64,000 bases of DNA, taken from contig NZ_CAJZAI010000003.1 of NCBI RefSeq assembly GCF_914271435.1, forward strand, positions 248,001-312,000, read 5' to 3'. A model generated the notes under the pieces. That model did no database searches, was not told where the DNA came from, and saw nothing but the letters and a program-made list of their open reading frames with translations. A program made the translations under genes and the position numbers. The DNA comes from Cupriavidus laharis (GTDB lineage Bacteria > Pseudomonadota > Gammaproteobacteria > Burkholderiales > Burkholderiaceae). Shown in pieces: positions 25,855-34,535 of this stretch; positions within the stretch are counted from its first letter, which is position 1, and every line of letters begins with the position of its first letter.

Positions 25855-27303
25855 CTAAGGCCGGGCGCCGGCCACGGCGCCGGCCAGCCGGCCCAGCGTG
25901 GCCAGCGCGGTCTCGGCGCGCTTGTCCCACTCATGTCCGTAGTTGAGCCGCATGCAATGGCGGAAGCCATGCCGCGCCGAGAAGATCGGCCCCGGCGCGA
26001 TGCTGATGCCGTGCGACAGCGCGAGCTGGTGCAGCGCCAGCGTGTCGGCGCCTTCGGGTAGCTCGATCCACAGGAAATACCCGCCCGCCGGGCGCGTGGC
26101 CCGCGTGCCAGGCGGAAAGTGGCGCGCCACGGCCTGTGCCACGGCGTCCTGCCGCAGCATGAGCGCGTGCCGCAACTGGCGCAGGTGGCGGTCATAGCCG
26201 CCTTTCTCGAGGTAGGCGGCGATGGCCGCCTGCGCGGGCGCGGAGCCGGCCAGCGTGGTGGTCAGCTTGAGCCGCGCGACGTCGCGCGCGAAGCGGCCCG
26301 GCGCGGCCCAGCCCACGCGGTAGCCCGGCGCCAGGCATTTGGAGAACGACGCGCAATGCATGACGAGGCCCGACGTGTCGAACGCCTTGGCCGGGGTGGG
26401 GCGGCGCGTGCCGAAATAGAGTTCGCCGTAGACGTCGTCTTCGATCAGCGGCACCTCGTAGCGCGCGAGCAATTCCACCAGCGCCTGTTTCTTGGCGTCG
26501 GGCATCAGCGAACCGAGCGGGTTCTGGAAGTTGGTCATCAGCCAGCAGGCCTTGGGGCGGTGGCGCTGCAGGGCCTGTTCCAGTGCACCGAGCTCGATTC
26601 CCTCGCGCGGGTGCGTGGGCACCTCGATCGCTGACAGGCCGCAGCGTTCCAGCGCCTGCAGTGCCGCGTAGAACGTGGGGCTTTCGATCACCACCGCATC
26701 GCCAGGGCGGGTGACGGCCATCAGGCACAGGTTCAGAGCCTCCAGTGCGCCATTGGTGACGACGATTTCGTCGGCCTGCACGGTCAGGCCGTCGGCCAGG
26801 TAGCGCAGCGCGATCTGGCGGCGCAGGCTCGCATTGCCCGGTGTCAGGTCGTCCACGCTGCTCCACGGGTCGAGCTTCTGCACGGTCGCAGCCATGGTCT
26901 TGGCCAGCCGCTGCATCGGGAAGAGCAGGGGGCTCGGGAATGCCGAACCGAACGGCACCACGTCGCGCCGCATGGTCGATTCGAGCACCTTGAAAACCAG
27001 TTCGCTGACATCGACGGGGCCCGACTCCTCCGCCGGCGCCGACGGCGTTTCCGCCTCGGGCGCCAACTGGCGCGAGCCCGTGGCAACGTAGTAGCCAGAC
27101 CGCTCGCGCGCACGGATCAGGCCGCGCGCCTCCAGCAGGTAATAGGCCTGGAACACGGTCGACTGGCTGACGCCGCGGCCCGCGCTGGCCTGGCGTACCG
27201 ACGGCAGGCGGTCGCCCAGGCGCAGCACGCCGGCATGGATCGACTGGGCGATGTCCTCCGCCAGTTCTTCATAGCGTGTCATCTGTCGTGCGGCGCCTGT
27301 CAT
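25855..27303 (-). CDS. MocR-type GntR/aminotransferase-fold regulator
   Basis: A 482-residue fusion typical of the MocR/PdxR family. A winged helix-turn-helix covers about residues 9-75 (L-G-D-R-L-P-S-V-R-Q, G-V-S-Q-S-T-V-F-Q-A-Y). A linker leads to an aminotransferase-I fold with T-N-G-A-L-E-A-L, T-N-F-Q-N-P-L-G and the PLP lysine in S-F-S-K-C-L-A-P-G-Y-R-V-G. It senses an amine or amino acid through PLP and regulates transcription. The target is unknown; the divergent oxidase operon and the convergent transporter are candidates. An alternative ATG at 27282 would remove seven residues. Confidence 0.88.
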   Translation of the reverse strand: MTGAARQMTRYEELAEDIAQSIHAGVLRLGDRLPSVRQASAGRGVSQSTVFQAYYLLEARGLIRARERSGYYVATGSRQLAPEAETPSAPAEESGPVDVSELVFKVLESTMRRDVVPFGSAFPSPLLFPMQRLAKTMAATVQKLDPWSSVDDLTPGNASLRRQIALRYLADGLTVQADEIVVTNGALEALNLCLMAVTRPGDAVVIESPTFYAALQALERCGLSAIEVPTHPREGIELGALEQALQRHRPKACWLMTNFQNPLGSLMPDAKKQALVELLARYEVPLIEDDVYGELYFGTRRPTPAKAFDTSGLVMHCASFSKCLAPGYRVGWAAPGRFARDVARLKLTTTLAGSAPAQAAIAAYLEKGGYDRHLRQLRHALMLRQDAVAQAVARHFPPGTRATRPAGGYFLWIELPEGADTLALHQLALSHGISIAPGPIFSARHGFRHCMRLNYGHEWDKRAETALATLGRLAGAVAGARP

Positions 27304-27556
27304 CTGATCTTGTCCTTTTCACCATTTCATTAACTGTAATGGATGCCAGGGGGCAGCACCAGATTGGCCTTTTATTTCGGGCAGTTATTCGGCCGTGGAG
27401 GCTGGACTGCGACAAAAGGTAGCACCCCGGGAGCTACTGCTCTGGTCATTTCCTTCCTCTCTGCTTCTGTTGCACCGGTAGCAGCCCGTCTAGCATTGGC
27501 CGGCCAATCCCGGGAAGCGGGCCGCACCGGTCCGCCCCTGTCTCGCCCCCAATGCC

Positions 27557-29149
27557 ATGGATCCCACCAGCCTGCTGCTGCTTACCTTCCTGCTGTCGAT
27601 CGGCGGCCTGTTTGCCTTTATCTGGTCCCTGAGGAAAGGCCTGTTCGACCTGGAGTCGAGCGGCGCCCGGACCATCTTCGCGAGCGGCGAGGTCGGCCGG
27701 CCCGAGGACCCGTCGGGCGTCAGCGCCACAACGGCTGCGGACGCTGATCTGGCCGAAGAGCTCGCCGCGCGTGCCGAAGCCGACCACTCCAGCGCCATGC
27801 CGGCCCTGATGCTGCTCAGTTGCGCCGTGGTGTGGCTGGTCGTGGCGTCCCTCGCCGGCCTGGTCAGCTCGCTCAAGCTGCACCTGCCGGACTTCCTGAC
27901 CGCGCAGGCGTGGCAATCGTTCGGCCGCATGCGTGTGCTGCACCTCAACGCCGTGGCCTATGGCTGGGCGCCGATGGGTCTGCTGGGCCTGGCGATCTGG
28001 ATGATGCCGCGGCTGCTGCGCACGCCGCTGAGCGGTGGCCGCTTCGCGCTGGTCGGCACGCTGGTCTGGAACGCGGGGCTCGTGGCAGGACTGGGCGCCA
28101 TTGCCAGCGGCATCAATGCCGGCATGGAGTGGCTGGAGATCCCGTGGCAGATCGGCCTGCTGTTCGCCGTGGGCGGCATGCTGGTCGGCGTGCCGCTCGT
28201 GCTGATGCTGCAGCGGCGCCAGGTGCACCACCTCTACGTGTCGGTGTGGTACATGGGGGCGGCGCTGTTCTGGTTCCCGGTGCTCTACATTGTCGCCAAG
28301 GTGCCTGGCGTGCATTTCGGCGTGGAGCAGGCCACCATGAACTGGTGGTTCGGCCATAACGTGCTTGGGCTGTTCTACACGCCGCTGTCGATTGCGGCGG
28401 TGTACTACTTCCTGCCCAAGGTCATCGGCAAGCCGGTGCAGTCGTACAACCTGTCGCTGCTGGGCTTCTGGACGCTGGCCTTCTTCTACGGGCAGGTCGG
28501 CGCGCACCACCTGATCGGCGGGCCGGTGCCGGGCTGGCTGATCACGCTGTCGATCGTGCAGAGCGTGATGATGATCATCCCGGTGGTGGCGTTCTCGGCG
28601 AACCAGCACCTGACGCTCAAGGGTCATTTCGGCGTGCTGAAGCACTCGCCCACGCTGCGCTTCGTGGTGCTGGGCGCGATCATGTACACGCTGGCCTCGG
28701 TGCAGGGCTCGTTCGAGGCGCTGCGCTCGCTCAACGCCATCACGCACTTCACGCATTTCACCGTGGCGCACGCGCACCTGGGCATGTATGGCTTCGTGTC
28801 GATGGTGATCTTCGGCGGCATCTACTTCGCCATGCCGCGCATCGTCGATGCGCCGTGGCCGAAGCCTGCGCTGATTTCCGCGCACTTCTGGCTGGTCGCC
28901 GGCGGGTTTGCGATCTACCTCGTGACGTTGACGATCGGCGGCGTGCTGCAAGGGCTGGCGCTGCTGGACCCGGCACGGCCATTCATGGAATCGGTCGCGC
29001 TGACCTTGCCCTGGCTGCAGGGACGCTCGATCGGCGGCGCGCTGATGACACTGGGCCACCTGGTGTTCGCCTGCCACTTCGCGCTGATGGCGTTCCGCCC
29101 GGCCACGCTGCGGCAGGGCGATCGCGTGGTTTCCGAATCCCTGGCCTGA
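27557..29149 (+). CDS. cbb3-like heme-copper oxidase subunit I with CcoS-like N-terminus (CcoN-type)
   Basis: A 530-residue protein. Residues 1-52 (L-L-L-L-T-F-L-L-S-I, F-I-W-S-L-R-K-G-L-F-D-L-E) look like the small cbb3 assembly protein CcoS. The rest is a CcoN-type subunit: heme b ligand H129 in V-L-H-L-N-A, CuB ligands H267 (W-F-G-H-N) and H317/H318 (G-A-H-H-L), H405 and H407 in V-A-H-A-H-L-G, and Y311 in F-F-Y-G-Q-V-G, matching the cross-linked tyrosine position of cbb3 oxidases. It would reduce O2 to water in the inner membrane. A 253-bp gap precedes it, with no FNR-type TTGAT-N4-ATCAA box. Confidence 0.85.
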   Translation: MDPTSLLLLTFLLSIGGLFAFIWSLRKGLFDLESSGARTIFASGEVGRPEDPSGVSATTAADADLAEELAARAEADHSSAMPALMLLSCAVVWLVVASLAGLVSSLKLHLPDFLTAQAWQSFGRMRVLHLNAVAYGWAPMGLLGLAIWMMPRLLRTPLSGGRFALVGTLVWNAGLVAGLGAIASGINAGMEWLEIPWQIGLLFAVGGMLVGVPLVLMLQRRQVHHLYVSVWYMGAALFWFPVLYIVAKVPGVHFGVEQATMNWWFGHNVLGLFYTPLSIAAVYYFLPKVIGKPVQSYNLSLLGFWTLAFFYGQVGAHHLIGGPVPGWLITLSIVQSVMMIIPVVAFSANQHLTLKGHFGVLKHSPTLRFVVLGAIMYTLASVQGSFEALRSLNAITHFTHFTVAHAHLGMYGFVSMVIFGGIYFAMPRIVDAPWPKPALISAHFWLVAGGFAIYLVTLTIGGVLQGLALLDPARPFMESVALTLPWLQGRSIGGALMTLGHLVFACHFALMAFRPATLRQGDRVVSESLA

Positions 29150-29162
29150 TTGACCGACGACG

Positions 29163-29840
29163 ATGGAAAACGAACTGAAGCTCGTAGGCGGCGCCATGGT
29201 GACGCTGTCGCTGGCCACCTGCGCCATGATCGTGGTGCCCTTCCTGCAACTGAAGGATGTGCCGGCACCGAAGGAACTCGCGCCCTATACCAGCGCGCAA
29301 CTGCGCGGCCGGCAGGTCTACATGGCCAACGGCTGCATCGCGTGCCATACGCAGCAGCCCAGTTCCACAGGCGCCGGCATTGCCGATGCGCAGCGCGGCT
29401 GGGGCCGGCCCTCGGTGGCGGCGGACTATCACTATGACGACCCGCCGCTGCTCGGCACCATGCGTACCGGGCCCGACTTGTTCAATATCGGCGTGCGCCA
29501 GCCCAGTGCCGACTGGCACCTCGGGCACTTGTATCAGCCGCGTGCGTATGTGCCGGGCAGCATCATGCCCGCCTATCCGTTCCTGTTCGAGACGAAGGAC
29601 AGCGACGCAGTCGGCAAGGACGATCGCATCGTGTCGCTGCCGCCCGGTGTTGCCCCGGCCGGAAAGGCCGTGGTGGCGACGCCGCAGGCCCTGGACGTGG
29701 TCGCCTACCTGACCGGGCTGCGCCACACCTATCCCGTCCTGACCCCGACCGAGGCGAGCCTGGCCAAAGGCCTCGCGCTCGCCGCCAGCACCACGAAGAG
29801 CCATGCCCCAGATGAAGCCCCAACCCAGCCACAAGACTGA
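29163..29840 (+). CDS. CcoO-like membrane-anchored monoheme cytochrome c
   Basis: A 225-residue protein. An N-terminal helix (about residues 8-28) anchors it to the membrane and a periplasmic domain carries one heme site, C58-I-A-C61-H62. The pattern G-R-Q-V-Y-M-A-N-G-C-I-A-C-H, Y-D-D-P-P-L-L-G, R-T-G-P-D-L and H-L-Y-x-P-R matches CcoO, the monoheme subunit that passes electrons to CcoN. S-I-M-P-A-Y-P supplies the likely Met axial ligand. It starts 13 nt after ccoN and overlaps the next cytochrome gene by 38 nt, so the proteins probably form one oxidase complex. Confidence 0.85.
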   Translation: MENELKLVGGAMVTLSLATCAMIVVPFLQLKDVPAPKELAPYTSAQLRGRQVYMANGCIACHTQQPSSTGAGIADAQRGWGRPSVAADYHYDDPPLLGTMRTGPDLFNIGVRQPSADWHLGHLYQPRAYVPGSIMPAYPFLFETKDSDAVGKDDRIVSLPPGVAPAGKAVVATPQALDVVAYLTGLRHTYPVLTPTEASLAKGLALAASTTKSHAPDEAPTQPQD

Positions 29841-30402
29841 ACACGCCGATCCGCACGAGCAGCACAACCCGGTGCCGAAGATCGTGCTCGGGCTGGTGGC
29901 CGGACTGGTGGTCTGGGCCGCCACCTATATCTGGACCGAGCGCGCGGACGGCCTCGCACAGCTTGGTGACCGGCGCGACACGCAGGCGCTTGCCCAGGGT
30001 GCTATCGCAGGTGCCCGCGTGGCCGACGGCAAGCAACTGTTCGCGGCCAACTGCCAGGCCTGCCACCAGGCCACGGGCCAGGGCCTGCCCGGCGTGTTTC
30101 CGCCGCTGGCGGGATCGCCGCTGGTGATGGGCGATCCGGTCGTGCTCTCGCAGATCGTGCTGCACGGCCTGACCGGGCCCATCGAGATCCTCGGCACGAC
30201 CTACAACGGCGCGATGCCCGCGTTCGCCGGGCAACTGAGCGATGCCGAACTGGCCGCGGTGCTTACGCATATCCGCAGCGAGTGGGGCAACCAGGCGCCC
30301 GCGATCGACGCGGTGGCCGTTGGCGCGGCCCGCAAGTGGAGCGCATCGCGCCAGGATCCGTGGCATAGCGACGAACTGCACAAGCTGGCCGGAGCACAGT
30401 GA
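29803..30402 (+). CDS. Membrane-anchored monoheme cytochrome c, probable third oxidase subunit
   Basis: A 199-residue protein with one membrane helix (about 27-44) and a class I cytochrome c domain: C84-Q-A-C87-H88 with a later G-A-M-P-A-F Met ligand. It occupies the place of CcoP but has one heme rather than the usual two and a shorter periplasmic part, so it may be a simplified electron-entry subunit. The start overlaps the CcoO-like gene by 38 nt; an ATG at 29812 is also possible. Its stop overlaps the SCO gene start (TGATG). Confidence 0.8.
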   Translation: MPQMKPQPSHKTEHADPHEQHNPVPKIVLGLVAGLVVWAATYIWTERADGLAQLGDRRDTQALAQGAIAGARVADGKQLFAANCQACHQATGQGLPGVFPPLAGSPLVMGDPVVLSQIVLHGLTGPIEILGTTYNGAMPAFAGQLSDAELAAVLTHIRSEWGNQAPAIDAVAVGAARKWSASRQDPWHSDELHKLAGAQ

Positions 30403-31028
30403 TGGCGGGCGGCTGGCGGGGCACCCTGGTTGCGACTGCCCTCGTCAGCGCGCTGGCGGCATTTGCATTCGGCCATGTGACACGCGGCTTCCGCGTCGTG
30501 ACGTCTGACGGCGCCAGGCAATATGACCTCGCACGAGCGCCGGTTGCACTGCCAGACATGGAACTGGCCGATGCCTCCGGTCGCCGCTTCCACTTGCGCG
30601 AACTCGGCAATCCGCAACGGCAGACGCTGGTCACATTCCTCTACACACACTGCCTCACGGTCTGCCGCAGCAGTGCGTCCGGGCAGGCCTACCTGCAGGC
30701 CGAACTCATCGCGCGCGGCCTTTCAGGGCGGTACCAGTTGCTGGCTATCAGTTTCGATCCGGACCGCGACACACTCGATGTGCTTCGCGCCTATGGCCGC
30801 AAGCAGGGTGCCGATCCTGCCGTATGGCGCATGGCCACGGTGGCGGACGCCGCGGACTTGCCGGCCTTGCTGAAGACCTTCGGCATCGTCGTGCTGCCGG
30901 ACGGCCGCGGCGACTATGTCCACAATGCCGCGCATTTTCTCATCGACGGGCAGGGCCGGCTGGCCCGTGCCTATGACATCGACCGGCCGGATGCCGTGCT
31001 GGCCGACATCGTCCATGCGCAGCGCTGA
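30402..31028 (+). CDS. SCO1/SenC-family copper chaperone
   Basis: A 208-residue thioredoxin-fold protein with an N-terminal membrane anchor (about residues 8-24). It has the copper-binding C84-x3-C88 (T-H-C-L-T-V-C) and a conserved late histidine H178 in N-A-A-H-F-L-I-D. SCO proteins deliver copper to, or reduce thiols of, heme-copper oxidases. In this operon it probably serves CuB of the CcoN-like subunit. GGAG lies 7 nt before the ATG at 30402; a GTG one codon earlier is less well placed. Confidence 0.82.
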   Translation: MAGGWRGTLVATALVSALAAFAFGHVTRGFRVVTSDGARQYDLARAPVALPDMELADASGRRFHLRELGNPQRQTLVTFLYTHCLTVCRSSASGQAYLQAELIARGLSGRYQLLAISFDPDRDTLDVLRAYGRKQGADPAVWRMATVADAADLPALLKTFGIVVLPDGRGDYVHNAAHFLIDGQGRLARAYDIDRPDAVLADIVHAQR

Positions 31029-31593
31029 GGGGCCTGCCCTGGCGTGGCTGCCCGGCGCGGTTCTGGCCGTGCTGGCGCTGATGCGCGGCTGGCTGGAGGT
31101 TTCGATGGCCCGGCACATGGCGATCGAACTGCCGCTGCTGCTGGTGCTCGGCATTGCTGCCGCCGCGCTTGCAGGCAGGGACGCGCAGGACTTCGCCGGC
31201 TGGAACCGGCGCGGGCTGCCAGGGCTGGTGGCGGCCACGGCCATCACCAGCTACTGGATGCTTCCGGTTGCGTTGGATATCGCCGTGCTCGACGCGCGCT
31301 GGTCCGTCGCGAAAGTGGCGAGCATGATCCTGGCTGGTGTCGCGTGTGGCATGTCCTGGCCGCGTGCCGGCGTCGTGCTGCAGGCGTTCTTCGCGATCAA
31401 CTGGAGTGCGATGACGCTGGTGGCGGGGCTGCTCTACCAGGACGCGCCGCAACAGCTTTGCAGCGTGTACCTGGCGGACCAGCAGGGCGTGGCCGGCCAT
31501 GCGCTGGTTGTCTTTGCCGTAGCCGGGCTGGCGGCCTGGATGGTGTCGGTGGTGCGCAGGCTCGGCCGGGATGAGGCCGGCCCGCGGATCTGA
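31015..31593 (+). CDS. Polytopic membrane protein of the oxidase operon, function unknown
   Basis: A 192-residue protein with about five hydrophobic helices (P-G-A-V-L-A-V-L-A-L-M, E-L-P-L-L-L-V-L-G-I, A-T-A-I-T-S-Y-W-M-L-P-V, I-L-A-G-V-A-C-G-M-S-W, V-V-F-A-V-A-G-L-A-A-W-M-V). I do not recognise the family with confidence. The 14-nt overlap with the SCO gene places it in the oxidase operon, so an assembly or quinol/heme-related role is possible but speculative. It has few charged residues in the helices. It is convergent with the sulfite reductase gene, 27 nt away. Confidence 0.6.
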   Translation: MRSAEGPALAWLPGAVLAVLALMRGWLEVSMARHMAIELPLLLVLGIAAAALAGRDAQDFAGWNRRGLPGLVAATAITSYWMLPVALDIAVLDARWSVAKVASMILAGVACGMSWPRAGVVLQAFFAINWSAMTLVAGLLYQDAPQQLCSVYLADQQGVAGHALVVFAVAGLAAWMVSVVRRLGRDEAGPRI

Positions 31594-31620
31594 GCACCAT
31601 GCATCGGCCGCAAGCAGGTT

Positions 31621-33327
31621 TCAGGCGCGAGCGGCGTCCACTTGCTGGCGGCGCCGGACAATCGTCGGGTTCTGGTAGACCGCGGCCTTGAAGGGCTCGA
31701 AACCGACACGCTCCACCACGTCGATGAAGCGCTCGGCCTCGCTGTCGCGCATGGCGAGGTAGCTCTTGATCAGTTGCTCGATCACGTCAGGTATTTCGTC
31801 GCGCGCGAACGATGGGCCGATGATGCGGCCGATCGCGGCGCCGGACGGTCCGCCCTGCCGTCCGCCGATCGTGACCTGGTACCACGCCTCGCCGGCCTTG
31901 TCGACGCCGAGGATGCCGATATGGCCGACGTGGTGGTGGCCGCACGAATTGATGCAGCCGGAGATGTTCAGGTCCAGCTCGCCGATCTCGTAGAGATAGT
32001 CGAGGTCGTCGAAGCGCTGCTGGATTGCCTCGGCCAATGGGATCGACACGGCATTGGCCAGCGAGCAGAAGTCCCCGCCCGGGCAGGCGATGATGTTGGT
32101 GAGCAGCCCGATATTGGGCGTGGCCAGGTTCCACGTCTGCAGTTGATGCCACAGTTCGTGCAGGCGCACGCGGCGCACGTCGGCGATGATCAGGTTCTGT
32201 TCGTGCGAGACGCGCAGTTCGCCGGAGCCGTAGCGGTCCGCGAGGTCGGCCACGGCCTCCATCTGGTCGGCGGTGATGTCGCCGGGCGGCGTGCCGGTTG
32301 CCTTCAGCGATACCGTGACTGCGGCATAGCCGGGCACGCGGTGCGCATGCACGTTGCTGCGCAGCCAGCGCGCATAGCGCGGGTCGGCGGCGGCAAGCGA
32401 GGGGTTGGGGTCGTCGTCGTGCGCGGCGGCGGAGTCGTAGTCCGGTGTGGTGAAGCGCGTGGCGATGGCGCGCACGAACCCGGCGTCGACCGTATCCGGG
32501 CCACCGCGAATAAGCTGCCAGTGTTCGTCGACCTGCTGCGCGAAGACTTCCGGCGTGAGGTCCTTCACCAGAATCTTGATGCGCGCCTTGTACTTGTTGT
32601 CGCGGCGGCCGTGCAGGTTGTAGACGCGCAGGATGGCCTGCAGGTAGGTGAGCAGGTCTGACCAGTGCACGAATTCGCCGATCACCTTGCCGACCATCGG
32701 CGTGCGGCCCATGCCGCCGCCGACCCACACGTGGAAGCCGGTCTCGCCGTCGCGCTCGACGGCCTGCAGGCCTATGTCGTGCACGCCCACCGCGGCGCGG
32801 TCCGTGCTGGCGCCGCTCACGGCGATCTTGAACTTGCGCGGCAGGAAGGCGAATTCCGGATGCAGCATCGACCACTGCCGGATGATCTCGCACCACACCA
32901 GCGGGTTCACTACCTCATCGGGCGCGATGCCGGCGAAGTGGTCGGTGGTGGTGTTGCGGATGCAGTTGCCGCTGGTCTGGATCGCATGCATCTGTACCGT
33001 GGCCAGCTCGGCCAGGATGGCCGGCGCGTCTTCCAGGCGTGGCCAGTTGAACTGCATGTTTTGGCGCGTGCTGAAGTGCCCATAGCCGCGGTCCCAGCGC
33101 CTCGAGATTTCGGCAAGCTTGCGCAGTTGCCGCGAGACCAGCATGCCGTAAGGAATCGCGACGCGCAGCATTGGCGCGTGGCGCTGGATGTAAAGGCCGT
33201 TCTGCAGGCGCAGTACGCGGAACTCGTCTTCCGTGAGCTGGCCGTTCAGGAAGCGTGCGGTCTGGTCAGTGAACTGCGCAACGCGCTCGTCGACCAGTTG
33301 CTGGTCGGTGGAGTCATAGAGGTACAT
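31621..33327 (-). CDS. cysI: Nitrite/sulfite reductase hemoprotein (CysI-like)
   Basis: A 568-residue siroheme/4Fe-4S enzyme of the sulfite/nitrite reductase family, with two ferredoxin-like half domains (R-L-Q-N-G-L-Y, G-Y-G-H-F-S-T-R-Q-N) and the cluster ligands C415, C421 (A-C-P-G-G-D-F-C) and C458, C462 (G-C-I-N-S-C-G). In assimilatory sulfur metabolism it reduces sulfite to sulfide in the cytoplasm. Related Burkholderiales genomes often place it beside a DUF934 gene and cysH. Neither is adjacent here, so this may be a second copy or a variant reductase. It lies 144 nt downstream of tssA on the same strand. Confidence 0.83.
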   Translation of the reverse strand: MYLYDSTDQQLVDERVAQFTDQTARFLNGQLTEDEFRVLRLQNGLYIQRHAPMLRVAIPYGMLVSRQLRKLAEISRRWDRGYGHFSTRQNMQFNWPRLEDAPAILAELATVQMHAIQTSGNCIRNTTTDHFAGIAPDEVVNPLVWCEIIRQWSMLHPEFAFLPRKFKIAVSGASTDRAAVGVHDIGLQAVERDGETGFHVWVGGGMGRTPMVGKVIGEFVHWSDLLTYLQAILRVYNLHGRRDNKYKARIKILVKDLTPEVFAQQVDEHWQLIRGGPDTVDAGFVRAIATRFTTPDYDSAAAHDDDPNPSLAAADPRYARWLRSNVHAHRVPGYAAVTVSLKATGTPPGDITADQMEAVADLADRYGSGELRVSHEQNLIIADVRRVRLHELWHQLQTWNLATPNIGLLTNIIACPGGDFCSLANAVSIPLAEAIQQRFDDLDYLYEIGELDLNISGCINSCGHHHVGHIGILGVDKAGEAWYQVTIGGRQGGPSGAAIGRIIGPSFARDEIPDVIEQLIKSYLAMRDSEAERFIDVVERVGFEPFKAAVYQNPTIVRRRQQVDAARA

Positions 33328-33471
33328 GGGGGCTGGTCTCGCATAGCTCGGGGGCCGGGCACGCTTTGCAAGCGTGGCACAGGCTCAAGGCTAGCGATGG
33401 CCCCCGCCGGGGAATAGCAGCAGTTGAGCGCGAATTTGGCCGTAGCAGCGCGGGACTGCGGATGGTTGGCC

Positions 33472-34533
33472 TCACGAGTCGCCATGTGCCCAGCGCTCCA
33501 CCAGGTCGGCCGGAAGCGCCTGGAACACCTCGTCGAAGCGCTTGCCGGTCAATCTCTCTGCCTGCCTGAGGAGGAGCGCGACCGGGCTGCTGGGTTCACA
33601 GGCTTCGAACCATTGGCGGGCGGTGCGAATGCTGGCCAGGGCGGCGGCACGGTTGTGTGGCAATTCGGTGAGGGGATGCTCGGTGACCGCGGTGGAGCGA
33701 CGCTCGCCTCCAGCTTCGCGTTCGCCCACCCCGACAATGGGTTTTTGGCGGATGGGCGAGGCGGTGACTGGCGGGGTGGATGGCGCGGTCGTGTCGGACA
33801 CCATGTTCAGGAGCCTGAGCAACGGGCCCAGATCAGGACGCTCATCTGCAAGGTTGTCCTTTGCCCAGGCATCGATGGCGACCGCAAATTCCGCGGCCGC
33901 GTCCACCGCGGCCAGGACAGGGCTGTGTTGCTGGCGCAACGCCTCCAGCTGCAGGCGTACCGATTCCGGGGCCAGCGCGTCCGCGGGCCGTGGCACGCCG
34001 AGTGACCGTTCGACGTCCCGCATTTGCAATCGCAGCACGGTATTGTCGGCAATCGCCAGCTCCCGCACGTCCTGCATCAGTCCTTGCGGATCAACGAGCG
34101 CGGCCAGCGCGTTGGCGCGCAGGGCGGGGTCGGCCTCGCCATCAACCATCAACTGCGGATGGATGGCATCGGGCCATCGTGCCAGCAAGCGCGCCAGGAT
34201 CGAGAGCCCGTCCCGCAAGCCCTGAGCCTGGCCCAGCCAGGTACGGCAGCGAAGCAGCAATACCAGCACGCGGATGTCCCGCGTGCGTAGCAGCAGGCGC
34301 CGGCAGTCCCGTTCCACGTCTGCCCAGTTGACCGCTTCCGGCTCGCTGACGAAGTCGCCGTACTGTGCAGCGGATCGTGGGGCAGCCTTGGCCATCAGTA
34401 CGACGAACTCGGGGTCGTACTCCAGGTCATCGCCGCAGGGACTGTCGGGCGTGACGGGTTCCAGGAACTCGGAAAAAGGATTGTCGGGAGCGTCGGACTT
34501 CATCGTCCGTATGGCCTTGGATTTGGCTTTCAT
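33472..34533 (-). CDS. tssA: T6SS baseplate/sheath-polymerisation protein TssA
   Basis: A 353-residue protein with the ImpA N-terminal domain: S-P-C-G-D-D-L-E-Y-D-P-E-F near residue 32, then D-W/N-W-A-D-V-E-R-D-C-R-R-L-L and R-D-I-R-V-L-V-L-L-L-R. The C-terminal part has an L-P-H-N-R-A-A-A-L short-TssA-type segment followed by E-P-S-S-P-V-A-L-L-L-R-Q-A-E-R-L. TssA guides baseplate docking and sheath growth. It is the last gene of the leftward T6SS operon; the ATG is 2 nt after the tssG stop. A second in-frame ATG at 34503 is possible. Confidence 0.88.
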   Translation of the reverse strand: MKAKSKAIRTMKSDAPDNPFSEFLEPVTPDSPCGDDLEYDPEFVVLMAKAAPRSAAQYGDFVSEPEAVNWADVERDCRRLLLRTRDIRVLVLLLRCRTWLGQAQGLRDGLSILARLLARWPDAIHPQLMVDGEADPALRANALAALVDPQGLMQDVRELAIADNTVLRLQMRDVERSLGVPRPADALAPESVRLQLEALRQQHSPVLAAVDAAAEFAVAIDAWAKDNLADERPDLGPLLRLLNMVSDTTAPSTPPVTASPIRQKPIVGVGEREAGGERRSTAVTEHPLTELPHNRAAALASIRTARQWFEACEPSSPVALLLRQAERLTGKRFDEVFQALPADLVERWAHGDS

Positions 34534-34535
34534 GG

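Noticed and set aside
27557..29149. Nitric oxide reductase (NorB-type) identity for the CcoN-like protein
   Set aside because: The tyrosine at the cbb3 cross-link position and the paired CuB histidines are present, with CcoO-type and SCO partners, which favours O2 reduction.
33360..33376. CACGCTT-TGC-AAGCGTG hairpin upstream of the sulfite reductase gene as a tssA terminator
   Set aside because: Only a 7-bp stem with a 3-nt loop and no T-run; not enough to call a functional site.
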